Source: Chaunax sp. Z400
Lineage: Eukaryota; Chordata; Actinopteri; Lophiiformes; Chaunacidae
Length of the DNA stretch: 64,000 nt
Assembly (NCBI GenBank): GCA_037577475.1
Contig: CM075188.1
Coordinates: 4,498,501 to 4,562,500, forward strand
Reading direction: 5' to 3'
Both the position numbers and the translations under genes were made by a program. This document shows, one piece after another, positions 24,335 through 38,600 of this stretch; position 1 is the stretch's first letter, and each line of letters opens with the position of its first letter. The notes beneath the pieces were generated by a model. The model had not been told where the DNA came from and ran no database searches. It was given only the letters and a program-made list of their open reading frames with translations.

Positions 24335-27300
24335 TTAATCCAGGTTAAGCTCAAATGTAGTCATGATGTCTCGCTGCATAGTCATGTCAACACCAGACAT
24401 CTGTGAAGAGAAAAATAAACCACAGAGGTGTTGTTGAAAGGCCATTTTACCGACACCAGAACAACATAACACTAGATGTGGATGAAGGTGCTCACAGCCT
24501 CCCGTCTGCGACGCTCTTGCTCCTTTTTGCGGGCCATCTCTCTCTCTTTATCCACTGGTGTCTGTGTGGCTAGAGGTTGTGTTTCTATGGGAGGCTCTGA
24601 CATTTGCTGCTCGACATCTTTAGGAGTGTTGAACGTGGTCTCTGTACAAATGCCCTCTGGTGAATCAAGATCCTCTTTAACAAGTTGTGGTTTTGGTTCT
24701 GCTTTACATGGGGCTGGCAGGCTAGGAGGAGAGTTTCCTTGTTAACTGGATATCACTTATAAACCCATCATGCTTTTACATACAAATACTCCTTGTTCAT
24801 TGGACACTGAAAATATATTGAACCATGTAGTCTTGGCAACTTTTAACCTGACAAACGGCAGCAATCTAAACTTGGAAAATGAAATAAGTAAAACTTTCCC
24901 TAAATACCTGTTTTTTTCAGGAGCATCTCTCTCCTCTTCTTGCACCTCTTTCTTTAGTGCTTTTTCACGTTCTCTCTTTTCTAAGGCAGCCTTACGAAAC
25001 TGCTGGAAACTTTCCTTAGAAGACTTGATTGCAGTTGGAGTGTCTGACTGTCTCACCAGTCTCGCCCAAGACTCAGCATTTTTAAGAACAATGTCCTAAA
25101 CAAGAAAAATGTCTGTTTATCTGCAGTCCATTGAGTGGCACCATCCGAGATAAACCTTTAAGGTGGATTTATACATTTGTGGCCTCTAGATGGGAGAAAA
25201 ACAGCAACGTCATTTAGCCGTCATGGATAATGCTTCAATGACATCTAGTGGTGGAAAGATGAAGTACATGATGCAAGTTTGAAATGACACAATCAATGTA
25301 TAAAATATATGCAGAATTTCAAGTAATACCAGAACACTTTTGTTTCAATGTTCAGAAGTTAAAGGTTTTATAATGTTCCTGTGGTAAGCAGTAAAATTAA
25401 AACAAAAGCTGCATCACTCTTCAAAAAAGATCATGACCCTCTGTTTAGTAAAACTAAATTAAATGCCAACCTTTTTGGGAATTTGGGATTTTTCCTCTTC
25501 AGTGGATTTACGTTCTGTGTTGGTATTAGGCACTTTAGTCACCTGACTGTCAAGAAAATCCTCAGGGTACCTGAAATCTGGCAAAACCTTAAAAGTAAGT
25601 TGTTCTGCTGGAGCACTAAGAATTTTAAAAAAATGGCAATGTCAGAATAAGGGTCTTCTAGTGATTTACCTGTCTCCTCTTTGGACTGCAGTGGACTGTC
25701 TCTCAGAGGGGACAACACTGGTCCCTGCTGAAAGGTGATAGTTTAAACATTTTAAATACTTAGGGTCATACTTGACAGCAACGCAGCAGCAGTTCAAAAC
25801 ACTGTGCACTATGATTATCATGGCTTGGCATTGTCACACTAATTATCCAAAAGGCAGACCTGCAAATCTTGGGAAAATATTTTTGAATAGCACAACAGTG
25901 TGACTCTGAGTCCACATGCTTTCATTTCCCAACTCACCACCATATCAAGTTATTTAACATATAAATCAGCTGGGAGGAAAACAATACAATCATTTGAGAA
26001 GAACTATTTAAATGAAAAGACATAACATTTGGGAATAGACAGTCGTTTGTGGGCATATGTAAACAATCTGACGTCAGATCAGATCAGATGGTTCTAAAAT
26101 ATCTGCACTGAGCTATATTATACTATACAGTGAAAGTTTCAGTACATTTTTCACACATTTGTGTTGCTCTTTAGGGTCAGCCAGGGGCGCCTCTCACATT
26201 GTACTAACATGTACTAAACAGCTTCCACAATGTGTTGATTACAGGTTAAACACACTGAAAAATGATACAATAGGTCAGAAGTAAGGCATAAATTACACAG
26301 AACCGTTAGCACTAAATAAAAAGATGTGTGATGTTGACACAGTTCATTTATAAAAAGTATAGCTGAGAGATGACAGTCCATGACAAGATTAATCACAAGT
26401 CATGTGAAAAGGAATGGTGTCTTTTTAACCCTCAAAGCCAACAGTGTTTGTGGAGCATTGTGGTTTTAAAAGTACCTGAAATCTGGTAGCAGCCCAGTCC
26501 AGCAGAATTCCTGGAGATGTCATTGGGGACAAAATGGCAGACAAATCTGTCAAACAGCAAATGACAGATGTTAATCTCCAATACGTCACCACTATGTGAG
26601 AAGCAAGGTGCTACATAGCTACGGATAAGCATCAGAACAATAGAGGGGATAAATGACCGGTCCTTTAATTTATGTTTAGTCCTATTACAACCAAGTGTCA
26701 GTGAGTTTTCACTTCCTGAACTTCTCTCTGAAGGACACGCAGCATGTGGGACAAGTAAAGAGGAACAGTCAGAGGTGAACAGGTGGTGGGGGAGCGATAA
26801 GGAATATTAATAAGAAGTATTTATCAGAGAAGCTGATGAAGCGGATTTGTCGGGATAGGGTTTTAGGGATGTAGGACATAGAGGCAGCTGAACAGGACTT
26901 CTACACAAGAATGAGGATATATACAGTACCAGTCAAAAATTTGGACACAGTTTCCCATCCACTTGAATGGGAAACTGTGTCCAAATTTTTGACTGGTACT
27001 GTATAAAAAAAAAACATGAGCAAGAATTTCTATTTGAACTGTCAATGAGAGAAAAGCATATTTATTACCTGTGCCAAGGAGGTTATGTGATGAGTTCAGT
27101 TTGACTGTTAGCAGGATAATAAAACCTAAATCACAGATTTTCATGAAAGTTGATAAGAGGGCTGACAGGAAACAAGCCATTATGGGGAGATCAAGGAAAT
27201 CTTTTCCACTTTCTGCGACACTGACATACGGCTCTTTTCACCATTTTCATCTATTGCAAATGAACTACCTGACAGATTTTGAGGAAAGGGTTTTTGACTG

Positions 27301-28025
27301 TTTTTGTCAATTACGCTTAAACTACTTGACAGACTACATGGAAGTGGCAGGAAGTGTTGGCTTTGTCCCGAAGATGGAAACACTGAATTTTGGAGTAGAT
27401 CCTGATAAAGGGGTGGATTGATGATTTTTTCCCCCTCCACCTTCTTTAACATTGTGAGAACCCTGAGGGCAGCCAATTAACTCTTTATAGACAGATTTGC
27501 ATGAAGACAGGCATCAGGGATGGGAACAGGTGATTGAGTTCTTTATCTGGATAAATCCAAAATTTAATGAGTTCTTCCCTGCTAGATGCCCAACCCTCCC
27601 AAGTTTGATGAAAATCCATCAAGATTGTGTAATCTTAATTTTAAAAGAGAAAAATCCTGTAAATGAATGTGCATTTTTGGACAAATCTTAATTCCTTAGG
27701 ACAAACATAAACAGTACCTGGAGGTAACAGAGTCAGCTCATCACACGTCTGCTCTGCATTGTAGAGTGTTGGGTGGCCTTTGGTTTCTGCTACTGAGGGC
27801 TGCACAGCAAGAGGAGGCTGTGAAGTCTTGACTGAGGCTTTAGTCACATCTTTACTCTCCGATATCTGCCTACAGGCAGCAGGCATCACCTTTTTCTTAG
27901 GAAGAAATTCCATTCTTACTTTTCATTGTGACCAGCTTGGTGATCTTAGCAAATACTTAACATACTCACCTTTGTTTTAACCTTTTGGGAAGAATCTTTA
28001 CTTTTCTGCTTCTTTGTTTTTGGCA
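24335..28025 (-). CDS. brdt: brdt coding exons 12-19: C-terminal region
   Basis: Eight small exons join in phase. Recognisable blocks are LSAILSPMTSPGILLDWA, QGPVLSPLRDSPLQSKEE, DIVLKNAESWARLVRQSD, AIKSSKESFQQFRKAALEK and MARKKEQERRRREA, ending MSGVDMTMQRDIMTTFELNL then Asp and TAA at 24335-24337. The last block matches the P-TEFb-interacting C-terminal motif shared by BRD4-long and BRDT. Exon 16 uses a weak GTTGGC donor, but only this choice keeps the frame. Confidence 0.85.
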
Positions 28026-31000
28026 CTGAAAGACATGCACATTAGTAATTCACTGTCTACACAGGCACAGATTTTCCTCCCAAACTACTTAAACATCATA
28101 ATTCTCTTGAGTAATGCAGAAGGATACATGAATATGACATAGCAGTTAAATCTTGTCAAACCTGGTCTAGTGACTGCCTCTATAAGGCGACCCCCTGCTC
28201 ACCATGACCTCTTTTTCACAGTCCCGTTTTACTCCTCCTTAACATATGCATAAAGTTTCCTGTATGAGACGCCCACCTGTCCAATGCGACCAGGACCAGC
28301 GTGGCTGGAGACTGCAGGTAGCCAATCACTGGCCATAAGGACTGCGTGCAGGTAGTTTCCTTGTTCTGGCTTAAACGTAAACAGTGAATAGCAAGCAGTA
28401 TAAAGAGGGACTTTTCCAGGCAACGTTCAGTCAATTACTTTCTCAAGAGATGGAGAGAATACTTGGACAACTACAAAAACAAAACACGGGACTGACAGGA
28501 ACCCAGTAAAGCAGCCGACTCTGCTGGGAGTTTTTCTATGACACAACATCCCGACTTGTGCCGTGCACCAGACCAATGTTACCGGGACATGCCTCGAAGT
28601 TCACACAATGGTGCTAACACAATGGTGCTAACACAATGGTGCTAACACAATGGTGCTAACACAATGGTGCTAACACAATGGTGCTAACACAATGGTGCTA
28701 ACACAATGGTGCTAACACAATGGTGGGACAGAGTGCCGGCCTTAACAACACCTCGGTCGAGGACTGGATGAAATTAATCCCTGAAATCACGGCCTGGTGC
28801 TTTCCAGAGGATATCTCCAACATGGACTTATCTGGACACTTTCCCGAGCGATGCCAACAAAGACATTTTTTATGAAAGGTCAACAATGTAGTGGGGAAAG
28901 CAGGTAAGAGATCGTCTGACCATCATGTTATGCACAAACATGGCAGGTTCAGTTACACTCACTATGCTGTAAACAAAAATATCCACAACAACAAATACAA
29001 TAAAAATGGAGCTAAAACATCTCATTTATATTATTTTACTATTTTATGTGTTAATGAATTTATTAGTTATTTTTTGCAATTTAAAGTACGTTTTATGAAA
29101 TATTTAAATGTCTGTATATGTACAATTTTAAATTTACTGGCTGTAATTTCAAACTGTTTATATGGATAGTTGTTAAAGTAAATAATTCTATTTTATGTGA
29201 ATAAATGTTTTAACAGTACTATAGGTGTGTTTTAAAGTCATTGATGATGAGTTTCTGATGAACATTTATTAGAATCTTGTGCTTGGTCAAGAAACTATTT
29301 CCTGATTGCTCAGATAACAACGGCGTTGGCGGAGGAATGCGCTCTAGTTTGTTGAAGTGACTGCTGAGGCCTATATTAACTTCAGCTAACTTTGAAATGC
29401 ACTGTATTATTCCAGAGAGACTGCGGATTTTGTCTGCCATCACTTAGATGAAGAGGCACGAGACAACAGCGTGCAGAAACGGTTTTCATGTTCACAAGGG
29501 AAATGTCAGTATTTTTCAGAAAAAATTTGAAGAAATGTTAACATATTCTATGCTAACAGCTAAAAATCTTTGCTTGGCTAAACTTCTACAGGTTAACTGG
29601 TCAGCTTGCAGAAGTGTACAAGTGTTCTCCACAATCTGTCAGCACAGTGATGCAACTGTTGCTGCAACAAAGCACACATCTGGCCAACCCCATCTGTGAT
29701 GCTGCTTTTCAACCTGAAATTAAACTCACTTTTGTTTTCACATCGTCTTCTCCGTGTTATTATTGCAGAATACGAGACATAAATGACTCTCCACTACAAT
29801 AAAACCACCACTCTGCGTAATACTTCACTTCAATATGATGTCCTGTGCACCTCCTCCACAAAGACAGATGATCAAAAGTGTGTGTGAAATAAACACAAAG
29901 AGCAAACACCTGATGAATGTGCAGAAATATAAAACTATTTAATATTTGGTGTGCAACCAAGAAAAATAAGCTTAAAACATAGTTGTAAGCCACCCAGGTG
30001 AATTCTGCCCATAGCTTAGGTGAGGGCAAAGAGTTAAGGGGAGAGCAGCTGACCTGATTCAGAGTCACTGCTAGAATTAGTACTAGTGCTGCTTCTGCTG
30101 CTGTCAGAAATGGATGACGAGCTACTGCTGCTGCTGCTGCTATCACTGAGACATGAAGGGTAGCTGAAGTCAGGAGAGGCCATGACTTTAGCTGTTAAAA
30201 AAAGTAATGGAATTTTGACACTCAATGCCTGACATGTGGAAGTGGAACTGTGATAATTACACTGTCATACTGGGTTCTTACGTAGTGGCTTTTTTTTCTT
30301 AATTGAAGGCTTCTCTTCACTTGCAACCAGAGATCTTCCAGCATCTTTTACTTTCTCTGTCTGCGTTCCTCCTGTGAGCTTCACCAGCTTTTTTTCTGCA
30401 GGGACAGAAGAGATAATAACCCTCCATTGTCATTACAAAGACAACCTACAAGAAGTACGCAAGTGACTTTTACAGATGACATCTAGTAAAAAACTAAGTG
30501 CTGACAGAAGAGAGCTGAAGCAAAGCAGGGTTGAGCTGCACTTACTGCTACTCTTCTGGTTGCATTTCTTCAGACATGCTGCGACAAACCTCTGCAGGGC
30601 TCTCAGCGTGGAAGGCTTCAGCATTTCAAAGTCAACCTCAATCTCCTCCAGAGTAAAATGTCGCAGACAAGACTCTCTGGCATGAATGATGCTCACAAAC
30701 TGGCCCAGTCGGTCACCAGGCAGCTTGTCAATGTCTGATTTCAACTGCATCTTCTCCTGGTAAGTCATTGGCAATGATGGGACTTCATCCTCACATTTCA
30801 AAGGTAAGGTGCCGTGAATATTGTGTCTGTTGCCAGGCCTCAACATACATAAAAAACATGTTAGCCATAGCACATGTTTAGGAATGACGCAAGTATATGA
30901 ACATGAAGCAGTGTGAAGTATAAACCAAGATTGGGTCTCACTTACAAAGCAGATGTCTTGCTGTTGGCCATTTTTACTAAAGTAGATTCGTATTTGGAGC

Positions 31001-33758
31001 ATTTGTGCTTTAGTTTAGCAATATCCTTTACTTTGGATCCCTTTTCCTTTTTCACCTTTTCTTTCTTCTTTGGTTTCATCTGGGGCACCTGGGTAAGCTT
31101 GCACAGCTGATCACTGACAGCTTTCAACTGAGAAGCCAGCCATTAAATGAGACAGTTAGGTAAAATGCACTGAAATTAGTAACTTATCAAAAGCCATTTG
31201 CACAGTCACTGGCACGTAAGTACCAACCCGCTCCTTTAGACTGGCCAGCTGCGTAGCCACCTCCTCTGTTGAACTCTCTGAGGAGCTCTCATTTTCAGAA
31301 CTTGTTGAGGTCGACAAACTTCCGACTTTGGGTGTTTTTCCTTTGTCAACTTGCTGATGAGGAATGGAACAACCCTCTGCTTCCTGGGGAACCTTCAAAT
31401 AACGAGCCTCAAAAACTTCCTGTTGATACAAACACAATTTTATAGTAGTTATAGACATTAAAATATTGACAGTAATCATTAATCAGGTATGCAAGTTGTA
31501 ATATGCACTGTTGCACTGGAACCAATCCATATTGCATAGTGTTGCTAATAATCCAACAATTTAACAGTGACCACATTCACTAAATGGGATTTAAATTTAC
31601 GGCATGCACAGACATACAGAGAACATTTCCCCATGCTCAAACATTTCTACAACCACTAGACTTAAAAAAGAAAAATCAGAACAGCTTAGCAAGTTGAGAA
31701 AATTACAATTTTACTGTAAAGCAGCCTTTAAAACCAGGAGAAGACAACACTAGTGCCATATCACAATATTAAGGCCATCAAAAATAAAAGAGGACATCTA
31801 GTCTAATATCACAAAATGTTATCAATAAACTTCCCAGCCCTAATTAGACTAAACACAAAAATATTAAAAACATCATGTTTTTCTGGAAATCAGGGTTTGG
31901 GTCACAATTCATTTTTATTTGCTAGTTACTTCTTCAAATCTAGTCTCATAGAAAGGCCCCGTCTTAACTTTACAGCATTAGTTGTTTGTTTTTTACAATT
32001 TTATATTTCAATTTTTACAGCTTGTTTTTGTCTTTGTTGTATATAATACACAATATACATATATTGTCTACTATTTTATTTTTTCTTGTAAAGCACTTTG
32101 TAACAGTGTTCTGAAAAGTGCTATATGAATAAAGTTATAAATAAAGCAATATTTTTATTACACAAAACTAATGCTATAACCGTCTTGGATTGACCCGTCA
32201 TATCTTAACGTAGACCTACTTTAGACTACTGTAAATGTTAATAATAATAATAATAATAATATCTTAACGTAGACCTACTTTAGACTACTGTAAATGTTAA
32301 TAATAATAATAATAATAATAATCATATCTTAACGTAGACCTACTTTAGACTACTGTAAATGTTAATAATAATAATAATCATATCTTAACGTAGACCTACT
32401 TTAGACTACTGTAAATGTTAATAATAATAATAATGATATCTTAACGTAGACCTACTTTAGACTACTGTAAATGTTAATAATAATAATAATGATATCTTAA
32501 CGTAGACCTACTTTAGACTACTGTAAATGTTAATAATAATAATAATAATAATCATATCTTAACGTAGACCTACTTTAGACTACTGTAAATGTTAATAATA
32601 ATAATAATGATATCTTAACGTAGACCTACTTTAGACTACTGTAAATGTTAATAATAATAATAATAATCATATCTTAACGTAGACCTACTTTAGACTACTG
32701 TAAATGTTAATAATAATAATAATATCTTAACGTAGACCTACTTTAGACTACTGTAAATGTTAATAATAATAATAATAATAATCATATCTTAACGCAGACC
32801 TACTTTAGACTACTGTAAATGTTAATAATAATAATAATAATATCATAACGTAGACCTACTTTAGACTACTGTAAATGTTAATAATAATAACAATCATATC
32901 TTAACGTAGACCTACTTTAGACTACTGTAAATGTTAATAATAATAATAATAATATCTTAACGTAGACCTACTTTAGACTACTGTAAATGTTAATAATAAT
33001 AATAATCATAGCTTAATGTAGACCTACTTTAGACTACTGTAAATGTTAATAATAATAACAATCATATCTTAACGTAGACCTACTTTAGACTACTGTAAAT
33101 GTTAATAATAATAATAATAATAATCATATCTTAACGTAGACCTACTTTAGACTTCTGTAAATGTTAATAATAATAATAATAATATCTTAACGTAGACCTA
33201 CTTTAGACTACTGTAAATGTTAATAATAATAATAATAATCATATCTTAACGTAGACCTACTTTAGACTACTGTAAATGTTAATAATAATAATAATAATAA
33301 TCATATCTTAACGTAGACCTACTTTAGACTACTGTAAATGTTAATAATAATAATAATCATATCTTAACGTAGACCTACTTTAGACTACTGTAAATGTTAA
33401 TAATAATAATAATAATCATATCTTAACGTAGACCTACTTTAGACTACTGTAAATGTTAATAATAATAATAATAATAATAATATCTTAACGTAGACCTACT
33501 TTAGACTACTGTAAATGTTAATAATAATAATAATAATAATAATCATATCTTAACGCAGACCTACTTTAGACTACTGTAAATGTTAATAATAATAATAATA
33601 ATAATCATATCTTAACGTAGACCTACTTTAGACTACTGTAAATGTTAATAATAATAATAATAATCATATCTTAACGTAGACCTACTTTAGACTACTGTAA
33701 ATGTTAATAATAATAATAATGATATCTTAACGTAGACCTACTTTAGACTACTGTAAAT

Positions 33759-33797
<39 letters not shown>

Positions 33798-35593
33798 CAT
33801 ATCTTAACGCAGACCTACTTTAGACTACTGTAAATGTTAATAATAATAATAATAATAATAATCATATCTTAACGTAGACCTACTTTAGACTACTGTAAAT
33901 GTTAATAATAATAATATCATAACGTAGACCTACTTTAGACTACTGTAAATGTTAATAATAATAATAATAAGAATCATATCTTAACGTAGACCTACTTTAG
34001 ACTACTGTAAATGTTAATAATAATAATAATAATCATATCTTAACGTAGACCTACTTTAGACTACTGTAAATGTTAATAATAATAATAATCATAGCTTAAT
34101 GTAGACCTACTTTAGACTACTGTAAATGTTAATAATAATAACAATCATATCTTAACGTAGACCTACTTTAGACTACTGTAAATGTTAATAATAATAATAA
34201 TAATCATATCTTAACGTAGACCTACTTTAGACTTCTGTAAATGTTAATAATAATAATAATAATATCTTAACGTAGACCTACTTTAGACTACAGTAAATGT
34301 TAATAATAATAATAATAATCATATCTTAACGTAGACCTACTTTAGACTACTGTAAATGTTAATAATAATAATAATAATAATAATAATCATATCTTAACGT
34401 AGACCTACTTTAGACTACTGTAAATGTTAATAATAATAATAATCATATCTTAACGTAGACCTATTTTAGACTACTGTAAATGTTAATAATAATAATAATA
34501 ATATCTTAACGTAGACCTACTTTAGACTACTGTAAATGTTAATAATAATAATAATAATCATATCTTAACGTAGACCTACTTTAGACTACTGTAAATGTTA
34601 ATAATAATAATAATAATATCTTAACGTAGACCTACTTTAGACTACTGTAAATGTTAATAATAATAATAATAATCATATCTTAACGCAGACCTACTTTAGA
34701 CTACTGTAAATGTTAATAATAATAATAATAATAATCATATCTTAACGTAGACCTACTTTAGACTACTGTAAATGTTAATAATAATAATAATAATCATATC
34801 TTAACGTAGACCTACTTTAGACTACTGTAAATGTTAATAATAATAATAATGATATCTTAACGTAGACCTACTTTAGACTACTGTAAATGTTAATAATAAT
34901 AATAATAATAATAATAATCATATCTTAACGCAGACCTACTTTAGACTACTGTAAATGTTAATAATAATAATATCATAACGTAGACCTACTTTAGACTACT
35001 GTAAATGTTAATAATAATAATAATAATAATCATATCTTAACGTAGACCTACTTTAGACTACTGTAAATGTTAATAATAATAATAATCATATCTTAACGTA
35101 GACCTACTTTAGACTACTGTAAATGTTAATAATAATAATAATCATAGCTTAATGTAGACCTACTTTAGACTACTGTAAATGTTAATAATAATAATAATCA
35201 TATCTTAACGTAGACCTACTTTAGACTACTGTAAATGTTAATAATAATAATAATAATAATCATATCTTAACGTAGACCTACTTTAGACTACTGTAAATGT
35301 TAATAATAATAATAATAATAATAATCATATCTTAACGTAGACCTACTTTAGACTACTGTAAATGTTAATAATAATAATAATAATCATATCTTAACGTAGA
35401 CCTACTTTAGACTTCTGTAAATGTTAATAATAATAATAATAATATCTTAACGTAGACCTACTTTAGACTACTGTAAATGTTAATAATTATAATAATAATC
35501 ATATCTTAACGTAGACCTACTTTAGACTACTGTAAATGTTAATAATAATAATAATAATATCATAACGTAGACCTACTTTAGACTACTGTAAAT

Positions 35594-35626
<33 letters not shown>

Positions 35627-38600
35627 CATATCTTAACGTAGACCTACTTTAGACCACTGTAAATGTTAATAATAATAATAATATCTTAACGTAGACCTAC
35701 TTTAGACTACTGTAAATGTTAATAATAATAATAATAATATCTTAACGTAGACCTACTTTAGACTACTGTAAATGTTAATAATTATAATAATAATCATATC
35801 TTAACGTAGACCGACTTTAGACTACTGTAAATGTTAATAATAATAATAATATCTTAACGTAGACCTACTTTAGACTACTGTAAATGTTAATAATTATAAT
35901 AATAATCATATCTTAACGTAGACCTACTTTAGACTACTGTAAATGTTAATAATAATAATAATCATATCTTAACGTAGACCTACTTTAGACTACTGTAAAT
36001 GTTAATAATAATAATAATATCTTAACGTAGACCTACTTTAGACTACTGTAAATGTTAATAATTATAATAATAATCATATCTTAACGTAGACCTACTTTAG
36101 ACTACTGTAAATGTTAATAATAATAATAATCATATCTTAACGTAGACCTACTTTAGACTACTGTAAATGTTAATAATAATAATAATAATATCTTAACGTA
36201 GACCTACTTTAGACTACTGTAAATGTTAATAATAATAATAATATCTTAACGTAGACCTACTTTAGACTACTGTAAATGTTAATAATAATAATAATAATAT
36301 CTTAACGTAGACCTACTTTAGACTACTGTAAATGTTAATAATAATAATCATATCTTAACGTAGACCTACTTTAGACTACTGTAAATGTTGATAATAATAA
36401 TAATAATAATAACATAGTTACTAATACCAGTTGTGAGAATATTCCATTTTCATTCCAAATAACTTCTTCTAATAAACACTACTTACAATATCACATTCTT
36501 TAAGACTACAGAGTAATGTTTTTGTGTGTAGGTTGTGATTTTGTTACTGTACTCATGCATATGGATAATGTGGTATACAGTCCTGCAGATGGATCCTTAC
36601 TATTCCACTGATCAACAGTTATTAATGTGCCAAGAAATATAGTAACTTGCCGACAAAGGCAAGGAGAGAAGTTAGCAATGTGTTAGCAAGCACACATTGA
36701 TGTTTACAATATAGGCCTAAAATTCTTCAAGAACTTGTCTGCAAGTGTTTCATTAAGAGGAAAGTATAGTCGACTAATTCATTATTACACATTAACAATA
36801 TTCATAATGCCTTTTTTGGCTTTTTCACCGTACTTGAAGTGCACTTAAAAAATAAAAGAAAATACAAAATCTGTACCTGCAGTTTTCTTGCCATGTAGAC
36901 CACCTCATGCGAAGGTGGATTGTATTTGTAACAGTTAGAGAACATCAGCCGAACATCAGCAGCAAATTCCTTTGCATTTGCATACTCTCGCTGATCCATT
37001 TTTTTCTGAGGAAATAACACTTTGTCAGGAAAACTGATTTTAAATGTTTCAAAATGACCATCATCGTGATCATCTTACCCTAACAGTGCTCAAGTCCATA
37101 GGCTGCTTGATGATGTCATGGTAGTCGTGCAGACCAAATGCAATTGCATCAACAGGGGTATAAAAGGGCCATGCATATGCATAGTGTCTCTTAGAGAGCA
37201 TTTCCTTCAGGATATCATTGCAGCACCTGAGCTGCTCAGACAGTCTGACCCTCTTGCCCTCATATGTAGGCAAGTCTTTCTTAGGAGGTATGATAGGCCT
37301 TCCACTGCCTCTCCTAGACAACGATGGACAAGGTGCTGAATGTTCCCCCGCAGGCGATACCTCGATGCTGGTGGTGGAGGGTTTGGTGTCTGCCTTCCTC
37401 TTAAAACCTTTTTTAATCTAAATATTTAGAAAAAAGAAAATGGTAAATTATGACATACTTTCAAGTTAGACAAAACAGTGATATAAAGAATTTGTAAACA
37501 GTTCACCCAAAAATGCTGATTCAAATCATCATCCACTCACCCTCATAATGATGGAAAATTAGGTCAAGTTTCTTAGTCCACAAAACATTTCTGTAGCTTC
37601 ACAGCTTTGTAGCCTTGTTTTGAGCACCTGAGGATGGGGACTTCAACCATTAAAAAAACAAGAGAAAACAAACATTATGACTCCATAATATGGTGTAATC
37701 CAAGTCTCTATAGGCTGTGAGATCCCATAGTAATTTGAAAAGACATTGTTTACACCCTTTTGAAAAAGGTGAGGTCTATACTGTGACCTTTAGCTCAAAG
37801 CGTTAGCATGCATCCTGTCTGAGGAGGATGCACGCTCGTGAACGCATTTACATGCACAGCTATACATACCAATGAGGACTCCATTTCTACATGCCTCACT
37901 CAGTGTTTGCCTGCTGAAGCTGCATTAGAAGGGGTGAACGCTCATGCTTTTATCTTAGAGGTTACAGTGAAGATTCCAGCTTGAAAAAGGGTGTAAATAA
38001 CATCTTTTCAAATAAATTGGGAATCTCAGGGCTTCTGGAGACCTGGATTAAGTGTGACTGTATGGAGTCATTTTATGTTTGTTTCTGATTGTGTTTCTAC
38101 ATTTTAATACAAATCCTCATATTTTTCAGTTGTTTAGAAGAATGCTGCAATACAGTTTTACTCCAGAATCATGGATTGAGAAACTTCACCCACTTTTCCA
38201 TCAACATGGGGATGAGTAGAACATTTTCATTTTTGGGTGAACTGAGACATTAACACTTTCAATCATTTCATGCAATGAACTCTATTATTCCCAATTATAT
38301 TGATAATCCAGCACTAAAGGCAATCACTTTTCTACATATCTGCCCACTCTAAGACAGTATGTACTGTATGTTGTGCAGGTTGCTTGCAATCTATAAGAAT
38401 TCTTACTTTTGCATCAAAGTGTGCAGAGAGCTGGATAGGTGACATGAACTGAGGCCCATTAGAAGGAATGACAGTCACGGTCTGCTGGAGAACAACTTCG
38501 GACACGTGGGATCTCTGCGTTATTGTTCCTGCGTGACGGGAGGTGAAGTGAAGATAACATCGTAAAATGTTAAAATGAGCAGAGGACATACAGAGACTGC

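Noticed and set aside
29219..29443. 74-codon minus-strand frame starting MMADKIRSLSG
   Set aside because: Within a brdt intron, not in phase with flanking exons and no similarity recognised; skipping it keeps the brdt frame.
32200..36412. CRISPR-like pattern of conserved repeats with variable spacers
   Set aside because: The variable part is only AAT triplets of changing number; the setting is a vertebrate intron with no cas genes. It is a minisatellite.
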